Part shown: positions 6,764 to 7,483 of the stretch, piece after piece
Numbering within the stretch: position 1 is the first letter of the stretch
Layout: each line of letters begins with the position of its first letter
Assembly (NCBI GenBank): GCA_002474405.1
Contig: DLQW01000036.1
Coordinates: 4,000-11,482 of the forward strand
Origin: Christensenella sp. UBA7597
Lineage (GTDB): Bacteria; Bacillota; Clostridia; Christensenellales; Borkfalkiaceae
DNA: 7,483 bases
Direction: 5' to 3'
Program-made: the position numbers and the translations under genes
Notes under the pieces: generated by a model
The model's database searches: none
The model's input: only the letters and a program-made list of their open reading frames with translations
Told to the model about the DNA's origin: nothing

Positions 6764-6816
6764 GCACAATAAAAGCTTCACTGTTCAAATTTTAACACTG
6801 TAGCTATATTTTGTGC
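6764..6816. repeat. 53-bp hyphenated dyad in the TetR leader
   Basis: Around a centre at 6789/6790 the two sides mirror each other: GCACAA (6764-6769) with TTGTGC (6811-6816, shifted by one), AGCT (6774-6777) with AGCT (6802-6805), and TGTT.AAA with TTT.AACA in the middle. It can be a nested protein-binding site in DNA or a long interrupted hairpin in the leader RNA. No T run follows, so it is not a terminator. Confidence 0.6.
6779..6800. promoter_or_regulatory. Candidate operator 2 (TetR-type palindrome)
   Basis: A 22-bp palindrome matches in 9 of 11 base pairs, with core TGTTCAAATTTTAACA. Its length and symmetry suit a TetR-family dimer. It lies about 30-50 nt after the predicted transcription start of the TetR gene and upstream of the possible leftward promoter, so it could repress both directions. 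The TetR protein as binder is inferred. Confidence 0.55.
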
Positions 6817-6849
6817 AAAAAGTCGTAAAAAAAGAGGGATTATCGGGCT

Positions 6850-7455
6850 ATGAAGGTGCAGAATTTAAACAGCTCTTCCAAAAAAACGAAGAAAATCATC
6901 AAAAGCGTGTTTGCCGAAATGCTTTCCGAAAAGCGGGAACTTTCCAAAATTTCGGTAAGTGAGCTTTGTTCGCGCGCGGAAATTTCGCGCGGCGCGTTCT
7001 ATTCGCATTACGACGATATTTACGGCGTGGCGGAAGATTACGAAAACGAGCTGATCGATATGTTTTTCGATAACGCGCGCCTGTTATCGCCCTCCACCGT
7101 AGAACAATTCGTCGATTCGCTGTTCGATTATATCCGTAAAAACGACGAAAATTACAAGCTGTTGTGCTGCTCCAACGATTTTCTTTTCACGGCGAAAAAA
7201 CTCACGGCAATCGCTTCGAACAAATTTCTGGAACTTTGCTACAATTCGCCGTATCTTGTCAACCGCGAAAATCTGGAACTGGAAATCAACGTGTTCATCG
7301 AAGGGCTGTTCTGCGAATACGTCAGATACTGCCGCGGATATTCCGCCGTGCTGTTAGACGATTTGTACGCGTTCACGCGCAAGTGGGTGGCAAGTTTTTC
7401 CGCCCGCCGTTTTGTAAAACCCGAAGAAAGCGCGAAAAACGAAGAAGACAGATAA
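6850..7455 (+). CDS. TetR/AcrR-family transcriptional regulator
   Basis: This 201-residue protein has a TetR-type N-terminal DNA-binding domain at about 10-60, with the helix-turn-helix at about 34-56 (ISVSELCSRAEISRGAFYSHYDD), including the typical SRGAFY.HY recognition segment. The all-helical C-terminal half (about 65-185) would bind the ligand and dimerise; its FIEGLFCEYVRYCRG stretch (149-163) resembles other clostridial TetR proteins. Six Cys residues (40, 106, 107, 130, 155, 161) are many for this size and could tune it to redox or metals, but that is speculation. The ATG at 6850 follows a GAGG at 6834-6837 by 12 nt, rather far, so translation may be modest. The gene is divergent from the lipid kinase and ABC genes, the classic place for a local repressor of an exporter. 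Confidence 0.92.
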   Translation: MKVQNLNSSSKKTKKIIKSVFAEMLSEKRELSKISVSELCSRAEISRGAFYSHYDDIYGVAEDYENELIDMFFDNARLLSPSTVEQFVDSLFDYIRKNDENYKLLCCSNDFLFTAKKLTAIASNKFLELCYNSPYLVNRENLELEINVFIEGLFCEYVRYCRGYSAVLLDDLYAFTRKWVASFSARRFVKPEESAKNEEDR

Positions 7456-7483
7456 AAGATAGATGATGAATTGTCAAGCTAAG

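Noticed and set aside
6639..6788. N-terminal extension of the lipid kinase with a hydrophobic stretch
   Set aside because: The 50 extra residues overlap the promoter and operator region, and the Shine-Dalgarno at 6650-6655 plus family-typical MKYRVLYNP start point to 6638.
6750..6849. Riboswitch in the TetR leader
   Set aside because: The leader is A-rich with one interrupted dyad. I recognise no conserved riboswitch core and no terminator or anti-terminator pair.
7463..7483. ATGATG at the right edge as the start of another gene
   Set aside because: Only seven codons are visible and there is no convincing Shine-Dalgarno, so it cannot be supported.

Overview
The window looks like chromosomal DNA of a Gram-positive anaerobe of the Bacillota, most likely Clostridia-related. 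Strong AGGAG-type Shine-Dalgarno sites stand before every gene, there is a near-consensus sigma-A promoter, base composition is balanced with G/C-ending codons common, and the protein families (BcrA-like ABC ATPases, CmpB-type membrane protein, DgkB-type lipid kinase) are typical of that group. No marker gene fixes the species, so this is inference. I see no insertion sequence, phage gene, CRISPR array, tRNA or rRNA.

Layout: at the left edge the 3' part of a cupin gene runs rightward (2-547) and ends at a strong hairpin terminator. From 6638 down to 720 six genes lie head to tail on the minus strand: a diacylglycerol/lipid kinase, two paralogous ABC ATPases, an ABC-2-like permease with a very large extracytoplasmic domain, a small TerB-like protein and a CmpB-family membrane protein. 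The two ATPase genes overlap by 4 nt and the second overlaps the permease by 11 nt. No internal terminator is visible, and a terminator facing the cupin terminator closes the block at 645-684. On the far right a TetR-family regulator (6850-7455) is divergent from the kinase.

The 211-nt gap between the kinase and the regulator is the control region. It holds a rightward promoter (TTGACT-18-TATAAT), a possible leftward -10 element overlapping the same bases, three copies of a TTTGAACA-like motif (one against the -35 box, two forming an imperfect palindrome), and a 53-bp hyphenated dyad around that palindrome. The simplest model is that the TetR protein binds there, represses itself and perhaps the leftward operon, and is released by a compound or lipid that the ABC exporter handles.

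Together the leftward genes look like an envelope or lipid-linked export module: a lipid kinase, a two-ATPase exporter and two accessory proteins. The component families are known, but I do not recognise the combination as a named system. Its substrate cannot be read from the sequence.
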